Source: Sulfurospirillum sp. UBA2217
GTDB taxonomy: Bacteria; Campylobacterota; Campylobacteria; Campylobacterales; Sulfurospirillaceae
Reading direction: 5' to 3'
Assembly: GCA_002328495.1 (NCBI GenBank)
Contig: DCUJ01000002.1
Span: 23,388 to 87,387, forward strand
DNA length: 64,000 bases
Shown here: piece after piece, positions 38,244 through 47,918 of the stretch
Layout: every line of letters begins with the position of its first letter
Numbering within the stretch: position 1 is the first letter of the stretch
The notes under the pieces: model-generated
Database searches by the model: none
Told to the model about the DNA's origin: nothing
Seen by the model: only the letters and a program-made list of their open reading frames with translations
Translations under genes and position numbers: made by a program

Positions 38244-38966
38244 ATGCATATTAAAGATACCGATCGTTCAAATACTTCAAGTGTTGCACGCATTATGTCT
38301 GATTTTGTTAAAGGGTTTGATGCACTCAGGGATTTGGGGCCTGCGGTCACTTTTTTTGGCAGTGCACGTTTTGATGAAAAAAATCCCTATTATAAAGAGG
38401 CGCAAGACTTAGCACATGCTCTTGGGAAAAAAGGGTATACCATCGTGACAGGTGGATCAAAAGGCATTATGGAAGCAGCCAATAAAGGGGCGTATGAGTC
38501 CAAAAATTGTCAATCCATTGGCTTAAATATCAATTTACCTCACGAACAAGCGGGAAATAAATTTACAACACAACATCTAAGCTTTGACTATTTTTTTGTG
38601 CGCAAAGTAATGCTGATTAAGTATTCTTTGGCATATGTTATTTTTCCTGGAGGCTTTGGAACATTGGACGAACTGTTTGAAGCACTAACGTTAACACAAA
38701 CGGGGAAAATTACAAAAATTAGTATTTTCTTGTACGGTAAGGCGTATTGGGAAAAACTGGTTGATTTTATACAAACAACAATGGTAGCGCATGGTACGAT
38801 TGATCGAAAAGATATTGAACTGATCATCTTAAGTGACGATAGCGCTGAAATTATCTCAAAAATAGATGAACGCTTAGTTCTTTACTTAGCAGAACTCAAA
38901 CGTGAAGGGTTTGAAAACACCCCTTTTTATGCGCGAGCGATGACTTTTTTATCTCATCAGGAATAG
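38244..38966 (+). CDS. LOG family protein (TIGR00730), possible nucleotide phosphoribohydrolase
   Basis: 240 residues. Rossmann fold with VTFFGSARFDEKNPYY, VTGGSKGIMEAANKGAYE and the LOG signature PGGFGTLDELFE. Members release free base from nucleoside 5'-monophosphates; in plants this activates cytokinins. Its bacterial role is unclear. It starts 3 bp after fliY and ends 3 bp before the membrane protein gene, so it joins the flagellar operon to the sugar cassette. Confidence 0.9.
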   Translation: MHIKDTDRSNTSSVARIMSDFVKGFDALRDLGPAVTFFGSARFDEKNPYYKEAQDLAHALGKKGYTIVTGGSKGIMEAANKGAYESKNCQSIGLNINLPHEQAGNKFTTQHLSFDYFFVRKVMLIKYSLAYVIFPGGFGTLDELFEALTLTQTGKITKISIFLYGKAYWEKLVDFIQTTMVAHGTIDRKDIELIILSDDSAEIISKIDERLVLYLAELKREGFENTPFYARAMTFLSHQE

Positions 38967-38969
38967 ACG

Positions 38970-40649
38970 ATGCGTACCCACTCGCACACGTTTTTATCAC
39001 GTGACACGGTTCTTTTATTTTTAGCACTATGTTTATTGGGTACCGTTCTTTTTGAAATCAGCTTTTATATTTTTAAGACTTATCGTGCTTACTTTAATTC
39101 GGATGCTGCTATTGCCAACATTTTGGCTGAGGAGATGGTGATATCGGGAAGTTTTTTTCCAAGTCATTGGTGGTATGTCAATAACGATTTGTGGGTATTT
39201 TACAAACAGGCGTTAGTGATTCCTTGGGTTTTAGTTGGAAAAAATGGATACTTTTCCCATGCATTTACTGTGTTTGCTGTTAGTGTGTTTATGGTGGCAG
39301 TTATTTATAAATTTCTTCGCTCTCTTATGCTCTCTCCTGTTGCTTCGGTTATGGGTGGTGTGGTTGTATGTATTGGCTATTCTCCTATGTATTTGCGTGA
39401 ATTGTATGGTGAAGCAGCTTATACGTGGTACTTTATTTTTATGATTGGTTTTATGTTTATCTTTCGAAAACTAAGTCCTCATGTCATTTCTCGTCGAACG
39501 CAAATCAAAGCCTTTATCGTGTTTATGGCACTGCTGTATCTTTTAGTGCTTGCCAATCCTATACGTTTTTTTGTCTACTATGTGGTCCCTTTTTTTGGTG
39601 CTTTAGGCCTTTCAATTTATTTTGCTCGTGATTCACTCAAAACATTTCAAGGAGCCATAAAGCGTCTGTGGTCGGTTAAAAAAGCTGTTATTTTTTTATT
39701 CGCGTGTGCAGTCATGGCTTGGGGTGTTTTTGCACATCAAAACTTAATTGAAGAGCTCAAAATTGCAGGTGGAGCGAATAATGCGGAGTTAATGCCTCTA
39801 GAGAGTTTACCCGTTCATATAGCCCATGCGTTTGTGGGACTGCTCAATTTTATAGGTGCTGAATGGAATGAGGGTGTGCGTGCTTCTTCACTGGAGGGCG
39901 GTATTTCTCTCATTAAATTTTTTCTTTACCCGTTTGTTTTGATTATCCCAGCCTTACATGTAAAGAAAGCGTTTTACCAAATGAGCGCAACGGAGCGCTT
40001 TTTCGTCCTTTTTTCTTACGTAGGATTTGCCCTTATCTTTACCCTTTACATGACCACATCCTTGCACGAACATGCATGGGCGGCGCGTAACAATATTCGC
40101 TACATCTCTCCTTTTTTAATGATGATTTTACTGTGTAATGTCATCATGTGGCGTTTCTTTTCCCTCTTTATGAAACTGTTACTCTCTGTGTGTTTGGTAA
40201 TTGCCTTAGGCTTATCGTGGAGCTATATTTCACCAAAAGAATGGCGTTGTATTGTGGATGAGCGTATTGCGTTGGTGGAGGAGCTCAAAAGCAGAGATTT
40301 ACGTTTTGGGTATGCGACGTATTGGGATTCGCACATTTACACGGTGTTTAGCAATGGAGAGGTGGATATTCGTCCGATTGAGATTGATGCTAAAGGGGTA
40401 AGTCTCATTAAGTGGCTTTCGAGTGATCGATGGTATCAAAAAGATTCAACCGATGAAAAAGTCTTTTTTATGGTTGAACCTAAAGACATTGAGCATTTGG
40501 AACTCGGAATAAAGAATCTCAATATGCCAGATCCCATTGATCGTTTTAACGTTGGAAAGTACACGCTGTATGTTTTCGAAAAAAATCCTTTATACGAAAA
40601 GCGTAAAGCAAAACCTCCAAAGAAAAAGCGTATAATACCCGCTCAATAA
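38970..40649 (+). CDS. Polytopic membrane protein, possible GT-C-type glycosyltransferase
   Basis: 559 residues, with about 10-12 membrane helices in residues 12-430, then a soluble domain (430-545) and a Lys/Pro tail. The first outer loop carries acidic residues after the first helix (AYFNSDAAIANILAEEM), as in GT-C enzymes that use lipid-linked sugars, and the C-terminal soluble part follows the ArnT/PglB-like layout. The family is not recognised. Position before a GT2, WbqC, aminotransferase and a small exporter suggests it transfers the product sugar on the periplasmic side. Confidence 0.6.
   Translation: MRTHSHTFLSRDTVLLFLALCLLGTVLFEISFYIFKTYRAYFNSDAAIANILAEEMVISGSFFPSHWWYVNNDLWVFYKQALVIPWVLVGKNGYFSHAFTVFAVSVFMVAVIYKFLRSLMLSPVASVMGGVVVCIGYSPMYLRELYGEAAYTWYFIFMIGFMFIFRKLSPHVISRRTQIKAFIVFMALLYLLVLANPIRFFVYYVVPFFGALGLSIYFARDSLKTFQGAIKRLWSVKKAVIFLFACAVMAWGVFAHQNLIEELKIAGGANNAELMPLESLPVHIAHAFVGLLNFIGAEWNEGVRASSLEGGISLIKFFLYPFVLIIPALHVKKAFYQMSATERFFVLFSYVGFALIFTLYMTTSLHEHAWAARNNIRYISPFLMMILLCNVIMWRFFSLFMKLLLSVCLVIALGLSWSYISPKEWRCIVDERIALVEELKSRDLRFGYATYWDSHIYTVFSNGEVDIRPIEIDAKGVSLIKWLSSDRWYQKDSTDEKVFFMVEPKDIEHLELGIKNLNMPDPIDRFNVGKYTLYVFEKNPLYEKRKAKPPKKKRIIPAQ
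39954..39963. repeat. TTACATGTAA palindrome, copy 15
   Basis: Exact. In the GT-C-like membrane gene, read as LHVK. Confidence 0.95.
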
Positions 40650-40651
40650 TC

Positions 40652-40661
40652 TTACATGTAA
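40652..40661. repeat. TTACATGTAA palindrome, copy 16
   Basis: Exact. In the 21-bp gap before the GT2 gene. Confidence 0.95.
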
Positions 40662-40670
40662 AGGTTTTTA

Positions 40671-41600
40671 GTGGACTCTGTCAAAATCAGTGTGGTCTCT
40701 CCTATTTACGGTTGCAAAGCGTGTTTGCCAGAATTGTATGAGCGTTTGGTGCATGCTCTTTCTTCCATCACGCCTTCGTTTGAAATCATTCTCGTCAACG
40801 ATGCGTGTCCTCAAAATTCGTGGGAGTGCATCGAAACTTTGTGTACGAAAGATAGACGCGTCAAAGGTATTAATCTCTCACGGAACTTTGGGCAACACTA
40901 TGCGATTAGCGCAGGGTTGGATCATGCCAAGGGTGAATGGGTGGTGGTGATGGATTGCGATTTGCAAGACCAACCCGAAGAGATTGTGAAGTTTTATGCC
41001 AAAGCCATGGAGGGGTATGATATCGTTTTTGGACAACGCATTGAACGTCAAGACAGCTTTTTTAAGAAGTTAGGCTCACAAGCTTTTAATAAAGTGTTGG
41101 AGTATTTTACCGACACCAAACAAGATAATTCACTGGCGAATTTTGGCATTTACGCCCGAAAAGTCATTGATACGATTAACTCATACCGTGAGCAAAGCCG
41201 TGATTTTTTACTCTTTGCTAAGATGGTGGGTTTTCGCAAGACCGTGATTGAAATAGCCCATGCCCCAAGGGCGCATGGCAGTTCATCCTATACCCTTAGT
41301 AAGTTGATTCGCTTAGCGATTGACTCCATTGTTTCGCACTCCAACAAGCCCCTTCGCCTCTCTATTCAACTGGGATTTTTTATAGCAACAGCCAGCTTGG
41401 GATTTGCTTTATGGTTGGTGACACGTTTTTTTATTTATGGCACAACGACGGAAGGGTGGACCAGTTTGATGGTTTCCATGTTCTTTATGTTTGGTCTTTT
41501 GTTTGCTATCATTGGCATTGTGGGATTGTATATTGGGAAGATTTTTGATGAAGTGAAACGTCGTCCATTGTATATCATTCAAGAAACGATTAACGTATGA
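40671..41600 (+). CDS. Family 2 glycosyltransferase, polyprenyl-phosphate type
   Basis: 309 residues from a GTG. GT-A fold: SVVSPIYGCKACLPELYERL, VNDACPQNSW, and the MDCDLQDQPEEI metal-binding block; then GFRKTVIEI-type segment and two C-terminal membrane helices (about 230-255 and 265-290). This is the layout of ArnC/GtrB enzymes that move a sugar from a nucleotide carrier to undecaprenyl phosphate. It is followed by wbqC with a 4-bp overlap. Confidence 0.9.
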   Translation: MDSVKISVVSPIYGCKACLPELYERLVHALSSITPSFEIILVNDACPQNSWECIETLCTKDRRVKGINLSRNFGQHYAISAGLDHAKGEWVVVMDCDLQDQPEEIVKFYAKAMEGYDIVFGQRIERQDSFFKKLGSQAFNKVLEYFTDTKQDNSLANFGIYARKVIDTINSYREQSRDFLLFAKMVGFRKTVIEIAHAPRAHGSSSYTLSKLIRLAIDSIVSHSNKPLRLSIQLGFFIATASLGFALWLVTRFFIYGTTTEGWTSLMVSMFFMFGLLFAIIGIVGLYIGKIFDEVKRRPLYIIQETINV

Positions 41601-42286
41601 GAGTAGCAATTTTACAGTCTAACTATATTCCGTGGAAAGGCTATTTTGACATCATTGGCAGTGTAGATGCGTTTGTGTTGTACGACGATATGCAGTACAC
41701 CAAAAACGATTGGCGCAACCGCAATAAAATCAAAACGCAAAATGGGCTCTCATGGCTCAGTATTCCCGTACGTCAAGAGAGTTTGCACCAAAAAATCAAT
41801 GAAACGAAAATTACCGATACGAAATGGAACGTCAATCATTGGCGAACCATTTCGCAAAGTTATGCCAAAGCTCCGCAGTTTAAAGCATATAGAGACCGCT
41901 TAGAAGCGTTATATATGAATGCAACAAGCGAATACATCAGCGATATCAACCGCCATTTTATCGATGCCATTAACGAAATGCTTGGCATTACAACCAAAAT
42001 TTACGATTCCAGAGAATTTGTTTTGAGCGAGGGAAAAAGTGAGCGTCTTTTGGCATTGTGTCAAGAACTAGGTGCCTCAACGTATCTAAGTGGTCCTGCG
42101 GCGAGTGATTATTTGGATGAGTCAATTTTCAAAGATGCGGGCATTGGTGTCGAATGGATGAATTACGGTGGATATCAAGAATACCATCAACTTTTTCCTC
42201 CCTTTGAACATGGGGTGAGCGTGTTAGATTTGATTTTAAATGAGGGTGAAAATGCCCTAAACTTTATGAAAAGTAGGAATAAATGA
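41597..42286 (+). CDS. WbqC-family protein
   Basis: 229 residues. The opening VAILQSNYIPWKGYFDIIGS and DDMQYTKNDWRNRNKIKT are the WbqC signature. WbqC-type genes occur in O-antigen clusters and are thought to acylate amino sugars with amino acids or similar groups; no member function is certain to me. It sits directly before an amino-sugar transaminase, which fits such a role. Confidence 0.88.
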   Translation: MRVAILQSNYIPWKGYFDIIGSVDAFVLYDDMQYTKNDWRNRNKIKTQNGLSWLSIPVRQESLHQKINETKITDTKWNVNHWRTISQSYAKAPQFKAYRDRLEALYMNATSEYISDINRHFIDAINEMLGITTKIYDSREFVLSEGKSERLLALCQELGASTYLSGPAASDYLDESIFKDAGIGVEWMNYGGYQEYHQLFPPFEHGVSVLDLILNEGENALNFMKSRNK

Positions 42287-43416
42287 TACATTTTAATAAG
42301 CCTCCCCACGTTGGTAATGAAGAAAAATATGTTTTAGAAGCGATGAAAAGTCTTAAAATTTCTGGCGATGGGGCTTTTAGTAGACGATGCCAAAAATGGT
42401 TTGAAGAGAGACTTACATGTAAAAAAACTTTGCTGACCCCATCATGCACGCATGCCCTTGAAATGGCAGCACTTTTGTTGGACATCCAAGAAGGTGATGA
42501 GGTTATTATGCCAAGTTACACTTTTGTCAGCACAGCTGATGCTTTTGCGCTTCGAGGGGCTAGAATTGTGTTTGTAGACATCAATCCTAAGACCATGAAC
42601 ATTGATGAAACACTCATTGAGAGAGCCATTACGCCTCAAACTAAAGTGATAGTTCCTGTGCACTATGCAGGTGTAGCCTGTGAGATGGATATCATTATGG
42701 AGATAGCAACCCGTTACAATCTTTTTGTGGTAGAAGATGCGGCACAAGGATTTGAGAGTACGTATAAAGGAAAACCCTTAGGAACAATAGGACATTTGGG
42801 TGCGTTTAGTTTTCACGAAACCAAAAATGTAACCAGTGGAGGTGAGGGCGGATTGTTGCTTATTAATGATGAACAATTTATCCAAAGGGCTGAAATTATC
42901 CGTGAAAAAGGCACCAACCGCAGTCTCTTTTTTAGGGGGATGGTGGACAAATACAGTTGGGTCGATATCGGAAGTAGTTACCTTCCCTGTGAGCTTCAAG
43001 CGGCGTATTTGTGGGGTCAACTAGAGATGGCAGAGGTCATTCAAGAACATCGTATGCAAAGTTGGAATGCGTATCATGCAATGCTGTTACCTTTGGAGCA
43101 CAAAGGACTTATCGAACTTCCGTTTATCCCAGAACACTGTGTGCACAATGCGCACATGTTTTACTTCAAAGTGAAAGACTTGGAGCAACGAAGTGCTCTT
43201 TTGGAAGCGTTTAAAGCTAAAAATATTGGGGCAGTGTTTCATTACATTCCCCTTCACAGTGCGCCTGCTGGTCTTAAATTTGGGCGTTTTGATGGGCAGG
43301 ATGTGTATACAACCCAAGAGAGTGAGCGTTTGGTGCGCTTGCCTATGTATTATGGGTTGAACTACAAAGAAATTGATGAAGTGTGTGAAGTTTTAAAGCA
43401 ATGGAGTGAACGATAA
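42283..43416 (+). CDS. DegT/DnrJ/EryC1 sugar aminotransferase (RffA/WecE-like)
   Basis: 377 residues. PLP enzyme with the lysine in FHETKNVTSGGEGG, LTPSCTHALEMAALLL and FVDINPKTMNIDE. FNKPPHVGNEEKYV at the start and the overall pattern match dTDP-4-amino-4,6-dideoxygalactose transaminase (RffA/WecE), so a 4-keto-6-deoxy sugar nucleotide is the likely substrate. The LTCKK near residue 45 is encoded by a TTACATGTAA copy. Overlaps both neighbours by 1-4 bp. Confidence 0.9.
   Translation: MIHFNKPPHVGNEEKYVLEAMKSLKISGDGAFSRRCQKWFEERLTCKKTLLTPSCTHALEMAALLLDIQEGDEVIMPSYTFVSTADAFALRGARIVFVDINPKTMNIDETLIERAITPQTKVIVPVHYAGVACEMDIIMEIATRYNLFVVEDAAQGFESTYKGKPLGTIGHLGAFSFHETKNVTSGGEGGLLLINDEQFIQRAEIIREKGTNRSLFFRGMVDKYSWVDIGSSYLPCELQAAYLWGQLEMAEVIQEHRMQSWNAYHAMLLPLEHKGLIELPFIPEHCVHNAHMFYFKVKDLEQRSALLEAFKAKNIGAVFHYIPLHSAPAGLKFGRFDGQDVYTTQESERLVRLPMYYGLNYKEIDEVCEVLKQWSER
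42413..42422. repeat. TTACATGTAA palindrome, copy 17
   Basis: Exact. In the aminotransferase gene, read as LTCK. Confidence 0.95.
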
Positions 43417-43778
43417 TGGCACATTTGTATATTTTTGGAACGATTTTTTTTACCGTTTATGGTCAGTTGGTAATTAAATGGCGTATACCTAATTATGGAC
43501 ATTTACCTGAAGAGAGTATGGCTAAAATAGTTTTTTTACTCAAACTTTTTTTAGACCCTTTCATCTTAAGCGGATTTGTCTCTGCTTTCGTTGCCTCTTT
43601 GTGTTGGATGGCAGCAATGACAAAGTTTGAACTAAGCTACGCCTATCCTTTTATGGGATTAACCTTTGTTGTTGTTTTTCTCTCCTCTGTCTTTTTATTT
43701 TCAGAAAGCGTAACACTCTACAAAGTGTTAGGTTTAGCACTGATTGTTCTTGGTATTGTTATCTCAAGCCGTGCGTAA
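43416..43778 (+). CDS. EamA/SMR-type small membrane protein, ArnE-like
   Basis: 120 residues, four membrane helices. The last helices (AYPFMGLTFVVVFLSSVFLFSESVTLYKVLGLALIVLGIVI) match the SMR/EamA half-transporter pattern seen in ArnE and ArnF, which flip undecaprenyl-phosphate-aminoarabinose. In this operon it would flip the amino-sugar lipid made by the GT2. It is translationally coupled to the aminotransferase, and a hairpin follows its stop. Confidence 0.82.
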   Translation: MAHLYIFGTIFFTVYGQLVIKWRIPNYGHLPEESMAKIVFLLKLFLDPFILSGFVSAFVASLCWMAAMTKFELSYAYPFMGLTFVVVFLSSVFLFSESVTLYKVLGLALIVLGIVISSRA

Positions 43779-43801
43779 GAAGTAGAAAAATTCTACTTCT
43801 T
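43777..43801. terminator. Bidirectional terminator hairpin
   Basis: AAGAAGTAGAA (43777-43787) and TTCTACTTCTT (43791-43801), a perfect 11-bp stem with AAA loop. It overlaps the stop codons of the convergent EamA-like and DUF4405 genes and ends the sugar cassette. Confidence 0.75.
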
Positions 43802-44398
43802 CGGTGTATTGATCATATCAAAAAGCTCTGAGGGAGATTTGCCATTTTCCTTGGCAATTTTTTCAATGGTTTTATCTGCACTCACCCCTTGAAGATTTTT
43901 AGCCTTGAGTTTTTCTATGATTTTTTCTACATTCATTCCTGTTTTTTGAGCAAATTCCTCAAGTGTTGAAAGTTCAGCATGCCCATAAGGTGCCTTCTTC
44001 GCTTGTTTCTCCCATGAGCTTTTGACGTCCTCTTCAAAATCCAAAAATTGATCGAACGGTGTCCAATAATAAAGGGTTCCTACGACAAAAAGAGCATTGA
44101 TGGCTACAGCAAAAATAAATTCCTTAGTCAATAATGAAAACTGACGTGATTTATTTTTTAAATAAGCCAATAAAAGGTTCCAGTTAAGATAGAGATGAAA
44201 TATCATTCCGACCAAGAACAGCACCATAAATGTTACATGTAAGTTAGTATATTGTGTTTTGTCGAGTCCAAAAAGCTCCCAGTTCATCCAGTTTGCCACA
44301 CGGCCTTTAGGGGCGATAAAGAGTAAAATACCTGTGTAACTCATAATGAAAAATGAGAATGTGATGGTGAGTGACGTCACTCTTCTTAAGCTATTCAT
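43793..44398 (-). CDS. DUF4405-type membrane protein with helical tail
   Basis: 201 residues. Three membrane helices: about 7-28, 50-78 and 92-112. LHVTFMVLFLVGMIFHLYLNW carries two histidines spaced as in DUF4405 proteins, which may bind haem b. The C-terminal 60 residues form a soluble helical domain (LEEFAQKTGMNVEKIIEKL, then DKTIEKIAKENGKSPSEL). A related protein lies at 47919. The LHV is supplied by a palindrome copy. Confidence 0.75.
   Translation of the reverse strand: MNSLRRVTSLTITFSFFIMSYTGILLFIAPKGRVANWMNWELFGLDKTQYTNLHVTFMVLFLVGMIFHLYLNWNLLLAYLKNKSRQFSLLTKEFIFAVAINALFVVGTLYYWTPFDQFLDFEEDVKSSWEKQAKKAPYGHAELSTLEEFAQKTGMNVEKIIEKLKAKNLQGVSADKTIEKIAKENGKSPSELFDMINTPKK
44233..44242. repeat. 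TTACATGTAA palindrome, copy 18
   Basis: Exact. In the DUF4405 gene, read as LHV. Confidence 0.95.
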
Positions 44399-44443
44399 TT
44401 AATTTTCCTTTTTTAAAATTTGTAATGAAATTATGACGTTTCA

Positions 44444-44461
44444 ATGTTAAGGAAATGTTAA
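44444..44461. promoter_or_regulatory. 11-bp-period direct repeat upstream of the DUF4405 gene and prs
   Basis: ATGTTAA (44444-44450) is repeated at 44455-44461, exactly 11 bp apart, the spacing used by OmpR-type dimers. It lies between the divergent DUF4405 and prs genes. No regulator can be named. Confidence 0.4.
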
Positions 44462-44533
44462 CAGACCTTCAAAAAGAGATTTTAAGTGCGCTTAGGGTAA
44501 AATCCACTACTTTTTACTTATAAGGACATAACG

Positions 44534-45463
44534 ATGAGAGGCTACAAAGTCTTTGCAGGAACAGCCAATCCAGAGTTTGCCAAACGTGTGGCAAAACATC
44601 TCTCTTTACCGCTCTCCGCGGCTGAAATCAAAGCCTTTAGTGATGGCGAAATTAGTGTGCAAATTAGCGAAAGTGTACGCGGGAAAGATGTGTTTATCAT
44701 CCAATCTACCTGTGCCCCTGCCAATGAAAACTTGATGGAACTTCTCATTTTAACCGATGCCCTTCGTCGCAGTTCGGCCAGCACCATTACGGCGATTATG
44801 CCTTATTTTGGCTATGCCAGACAAGATAGAAAAGCAGCTCCAAGAGTTCCGATTACCGCAAAACTGGTTGCCAATATGATTCAAACCGCAGGCATTGACC
44901 GCGTGGTTACGATTGACTTGCATGCAGGTCAAATTCAAGGCTTCTTTGATATTCCCGTCGATAACTTGTACGGTTCTATCATCTTCAACGATTATGTAAA
45001 AGCTAAAAATCTTAAAAATCCCATCATCGCAAGTCCCGATATTGGAGGTGTTGCGCGTGCTAGAAGTTTTGCAAAACTCTTGGGTGTCGATATGGTCATC
45101 GTCGATAAACGCCGTGAAAAAGCCAATGAATCCGAAGTGATGAACATCATAGGCGACGTGACAGGTAAAGATGTCATCTTGGTTGACGATATGATAGACA
45201 CCGCAGGCACCATCGTTAAGGCCGCTGAAGTGCTCAAGAAAAAGGGAGCCACCAGCGTCATGGCATGTTGCACGCACCCTGTTTTGAGTGGTCCTGCGTA
45301 TGAGCGTATCGCTAAAGGGGAATTAGATGAACTGGTTGTCTCCGATACGATTCCTTTAAAAGAAGCTTGCGACAAAATCAAAGTCTTAAGTGTCGCTCCC
45401 GTGTTTGCGGAAGTCATTCGTCGAGTGTATCACAATGAAAGTGTTAATGGACTCTTCATCTAA
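44534..45463 (+). CDS. prs: Ribose-phosphate pyrophosphokinase
   Basis: 309 residues. It makes PRPP from ribose 5-phosphate and [20 protein letters not shown], the [20 protein letters not shown] block and the PRPP loop [10 protein letters not shown] are conserved. Its stop overlaps the lepA start (TAATG), so the pair is coupled. Confidence 0.98.
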   Translation: MRGYKVFAGTANPEFAKRVAKHLSLPLSAAEIKAFSDGEISVQISESVRGKDVFIIQSTCAPANENLMELLILTDALRRSSASTITAIMPYFGYARQDRKAAPRVPITAKLVANMIQTAGIDRVVTIDLHAGQIQGFFDIPVDNLYGSIIFNDYVKAKNLKNPIIASPDIGGVARARSFAKLLGVDMVIVDKRREKANESEVMNIIGDVTGKDVILVDDMIDTAGTIVKAAEVLKKKGATSVMACCTHPVLSGPAYERIAKGELDELVVSDTIPLKEACDKIKVLSVAPVFAEVIRRVYHNESVNGLFI

Positions 45464-47256
45464 TGCAAAAACATATTCGTAACTTCTCAATTATTGCTCA
45501 TATTGACCATGGTAAAAGTACCTTAGCTGACCGTCTTATTCAAGAGTGTGGTGCGGTGAGTGAACGTGAGATGACCACGCAGATGATGGACACCATGGAC
45601 ATCGAAAAAGAGCGTGGCATTACCATTAAAGCACAAAGTGTACGTTTAACGTATGTGAAAGAGGGTCAGCCGTATATTCTTAACCTTATTGACACCCCAG
45701 GTCACGTGGATTTTTCGTATGAAGTCAGCCGCTCGTTAGCTTCCAGTGATGGCGCACTTTTGGTTGTCGATGCCTCTCAGGGTGTTGAAGCGCAAACCAT
45801 TGCGAATGTTTATATCGCCCTTGAAAATAACCTAGAGATTATTCCCGTTATCAATAAAATAGACCTTCCTGCCGCTGATCCTGAGCGCGTGAAAGATGAG
45901 ATTGAGCATACCATTGGGCTGGATTGTTCGGAAGCTTTAAATGTGAGTGCCAAAAGCGGTATTGGGATTAGAGAACTTCTTGATACCCTTGTCGATAAAA
46001 TCCCATCTCCTACAGGCGATGAAAATGCCCCCACTAAAGCGCTGATTTACGATAGTTGGTTTGATAACTATCTGGGTGCTCTAGCCCTTGTTCGTGTTTA
46101 CGATGGTGCGATTAAAAAAGGGCAAGAAGTTTATGTGATGGGTACAGGCAAAAAGCATGAAGTCTTAAACCTTATGTATCCGCATCCACTCGTATTAGAA
46201 AAAACATTGATGATTAAAACGGGTGAAGTGGGCATTGTCGTTTTGGGTCTTAAAAACGTAGGCGATGTTAAAGTGGGCGATACAATCACCGATTTTCGTA
46301 ACAAAACGAAAGAGCCAATCGCTGGCTTTAAAGAGGTCAAACAGTTTGTGTTTGCAGGACTCTATCCCATTGAAACCGACAAATTTGAAGAACTCAGAGA
46401 CGCACTTGATAAACTCAAACTCAACGACTCAAGCATCTCGTATGAGCCTGAAACTTCTGCCGCCCTTGGCTTTGGTTTTAGGGTTGGCTTTTTGGGACTT
46501 TTACACATGGAAGTCATTAAAGAGCGTTTGGAACGAGAGTTTGACCTTGATTTGATTGCCACAGCACCAACAGTTACCTATAAAGTCAAAACGACCAAAG
46601 GTGTTATTTTAGATATTCAAAACCCAAGCCAACTTCCACCAGTCAATGAATTTGAAGAGATTCAAGAGCCTTACGTCAAAGCAACGGTTTTAACGCCGAC
46701 GGAGTTTTTAGGCAATATCATCATTTTGATGAATAACAAACGAGGTATGCAAAAAAAGATGGACTATTTAAGTCCTGAGCGTGTACTTTTAGAGTATGAA
46801 ATTCCTCTCAATGAAATCGTGATGGACTTTTATGACAAACTCAAATCCGTCTCCAAAGGCTATGCTAGCTTTGATTATGAACCTATTGGGTATCAAGTGG
46901 GTGATTTGGTGAAGCTGGATTTGCTAGTTGCGGGTGAGCCTGTGGACGCACTTTCCATCATTGTGCCACGCGTGAGTGCGCAAAGTAGAGGTCGTGATTT
47001 TGTTAAAGCGATGAAAGAGATCGTTCCACGGCAACTGTTTGAAGTGGCGATTCAAGCGAGTATTGGTACCAAAGTTATCGCACGAGAAACCGTTAAATCC
47101 ATGGGTAAAAATGTCACGGCAAAATGTTACGGTGGTGATATTACGAGGAAGCGAAAACTCTTAGAAAAACAAAAAGAGGGAAAGAAACGTATGAAATCTA
47201 TCGGTAAAGTACAGCTCCCTCAAGAAGCCTTTTTAACCATTCTCAAAATCGACTAA
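45463..47256 (+). CDS. lepA: Elongation factor 4 (LepA), ribosome-associated GTPase
   Basis: 597 residues, typical. G1 [14 protein letters not shown]3 [12 protein letters not shown] and G4 NKIDLP in the first 140 residues, then EF-G-like domains and the LepA-specific C-terminal domain ([28 protein letters not shown]). It acts on stalled or initiating ribosomes. It is coupled to prs, and comF follows 12 bp later. Confidence 0.98.
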   Translation: MQKHIRNFSIIAHIDHGKSTLADRLIQECGAVSEREMTTQMMDTMDIEKERGITIKAQSVRLTYVKEGQPYILNLIDTPGHVDFSYEVSRSLASSDGALLVVDASQGVEAQTIANVYIALENNLEIIPVINKIDLPAADPERVKDEIEHTIGLDCSEALNVSAKSGIGIRELLDTLVDKIPSPTGDENAPTKALIYDSWFDNYLGALALVRVYDGAIKKGQEVYVMGTGKKHEVLNLMYPHPLVLEKTLMIKTGEVGIVVLGLKNVGDVKVGDTITDFRNKTKEPIAGFKEVKQFVFAGLYPIETDKFEELRDALDKLKLNDSSISYEPETSAALGFGFRVGFLGLLHMEVIKERLEREFDLDLIATAPTVTYKVKTTKGVILDIQNPSQLPPVNEFEEIQEPYVKATVLTPTEFLGNIIILMNNKRGMQKKMDYLSPERVLLEYEIPLNEIVMDFYDKLKSVSKGYASFDYEPIGYQVGDLVKLDLLVAGEPVDALSIIVPRVSAQSRGRDFVKAMKEIVPRQLFEVAIQASIGTKVIARETVKSMGKNVTAKCYGGDITRKRKLLEKQKEGKKRMKSIGKVQLPQEAFLTILKID

Positions 47257-47259
47257 TCC

Positions 47260-47269
47260 TTACATGTAA
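47260..47269. repeat. TTACATGTAA palindrome, copy 19
   Basis: Exact. Its last A is the first base of the comF ATG. Confidence 0.95.
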
Positions 47270-47841
47270 TGCGTTGCCATCTTTGTTTAAATCTTAGTTG
47301 GCACCTGCTTTGCAAAAATTGCTTACAGACAATTTTAGCCCCAACCCCTGCTTTTAGAGTGTTAGAGAATGGGCTTAAAGTGTACTCGTTTTATAGCTAT
47401 AGCGACATAGCTCCACTGCTTCATACCAAACACACCTATGTGGGTGCGAAAATCTTCGCACAACTAGGAAAGCACACTTTTTTTGAATTTTTAAAAACCT
47501 TCCCTCTTCCCAAAGGCATTTACGCCATTCCCATTGATGACCATGTGAGACACGGCTATTCGCACAGTGCGATTTTAGCCAAAGCAACCCAGCCTTTTCT
47601 CGTACCACTGTATGGCAGCTTAAGAGCACAAAATCACGAGAGTTATTCGGGGAAAAGCAAAGCCTACCGACAAGCGAATAAACGTGATTTTGTCTTTACA
47701 TGTAACGATAAAATAGATGCTATTTTGATAGATGACATTGTCACCACGGGAAGCACGTTGGAAGAGGCGTATGAGTCACTTAAAGGGCATGGGGTGAATG
47801 TACTCTTTGCGCTTGTCTTAGCGGACGCTAAAGAAGTTTAA
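47269..47841 (+). CDS. comF: ComF-family phosphoribosyltransferase
   Basis: 190 residues. An N-terminal four-cysteine zinc site (CHLC at 3-6, CKNC at 15-18) and a C-terminal PRTase motif ILIDDIVTTGSTLEEAY. ComF proteins assist DNA uptake or recombination in naturally competent bacteria. The start codon ATG shares its A with the last base of a TTACATGTAA copy (47260-47269), and a second copy inside the gene gives FTCN. This is notable because that palindrome could be an uptake signal. Confidence 0.88.
   Translation: MRCHLCLNLSWHLLCKNCLQTILAPTPAFRVLENGLKVYSFYSYSDIAPLLHTKHTYVGAKIFAQLGKHTFFEFLKTFPLPKGIYAIPIDDHVRHGYSHSAILAKATQPFLVPLYGSLRAQNHESYSGKSKAYRQANKRDFVFTCNDKIDAILIDDIVTTGSTLEEAYESLKGHGVNVLFALVLADAKEV
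47696..47705. repeat. TTACATGTAA palindrome, copy 20
   Basis: Exact. In comF, read as FTCN. Confidence 0.95.
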
Positions 47842-47851
47842 AATAAAAAAT

Positions 47852-47885
47852 GTTCTCCTTTGCACTGTATATTAGCAAAGAGAAC
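47852..47885. terminator. Convergent hairpin after comF
   Basis: GTTCTCCTTTGC (47852-47863) and GCAAAGAGAAC (47875-47885) pair with one bulged base. It lies between the convergent comF and 47919 genes; probably a weak shared terminator. Confidence 0.5.
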
Positions 47886-47918
47886 TATCTTTAAAATAGC
47901 TTTTAAGAGCCTTCTCTT

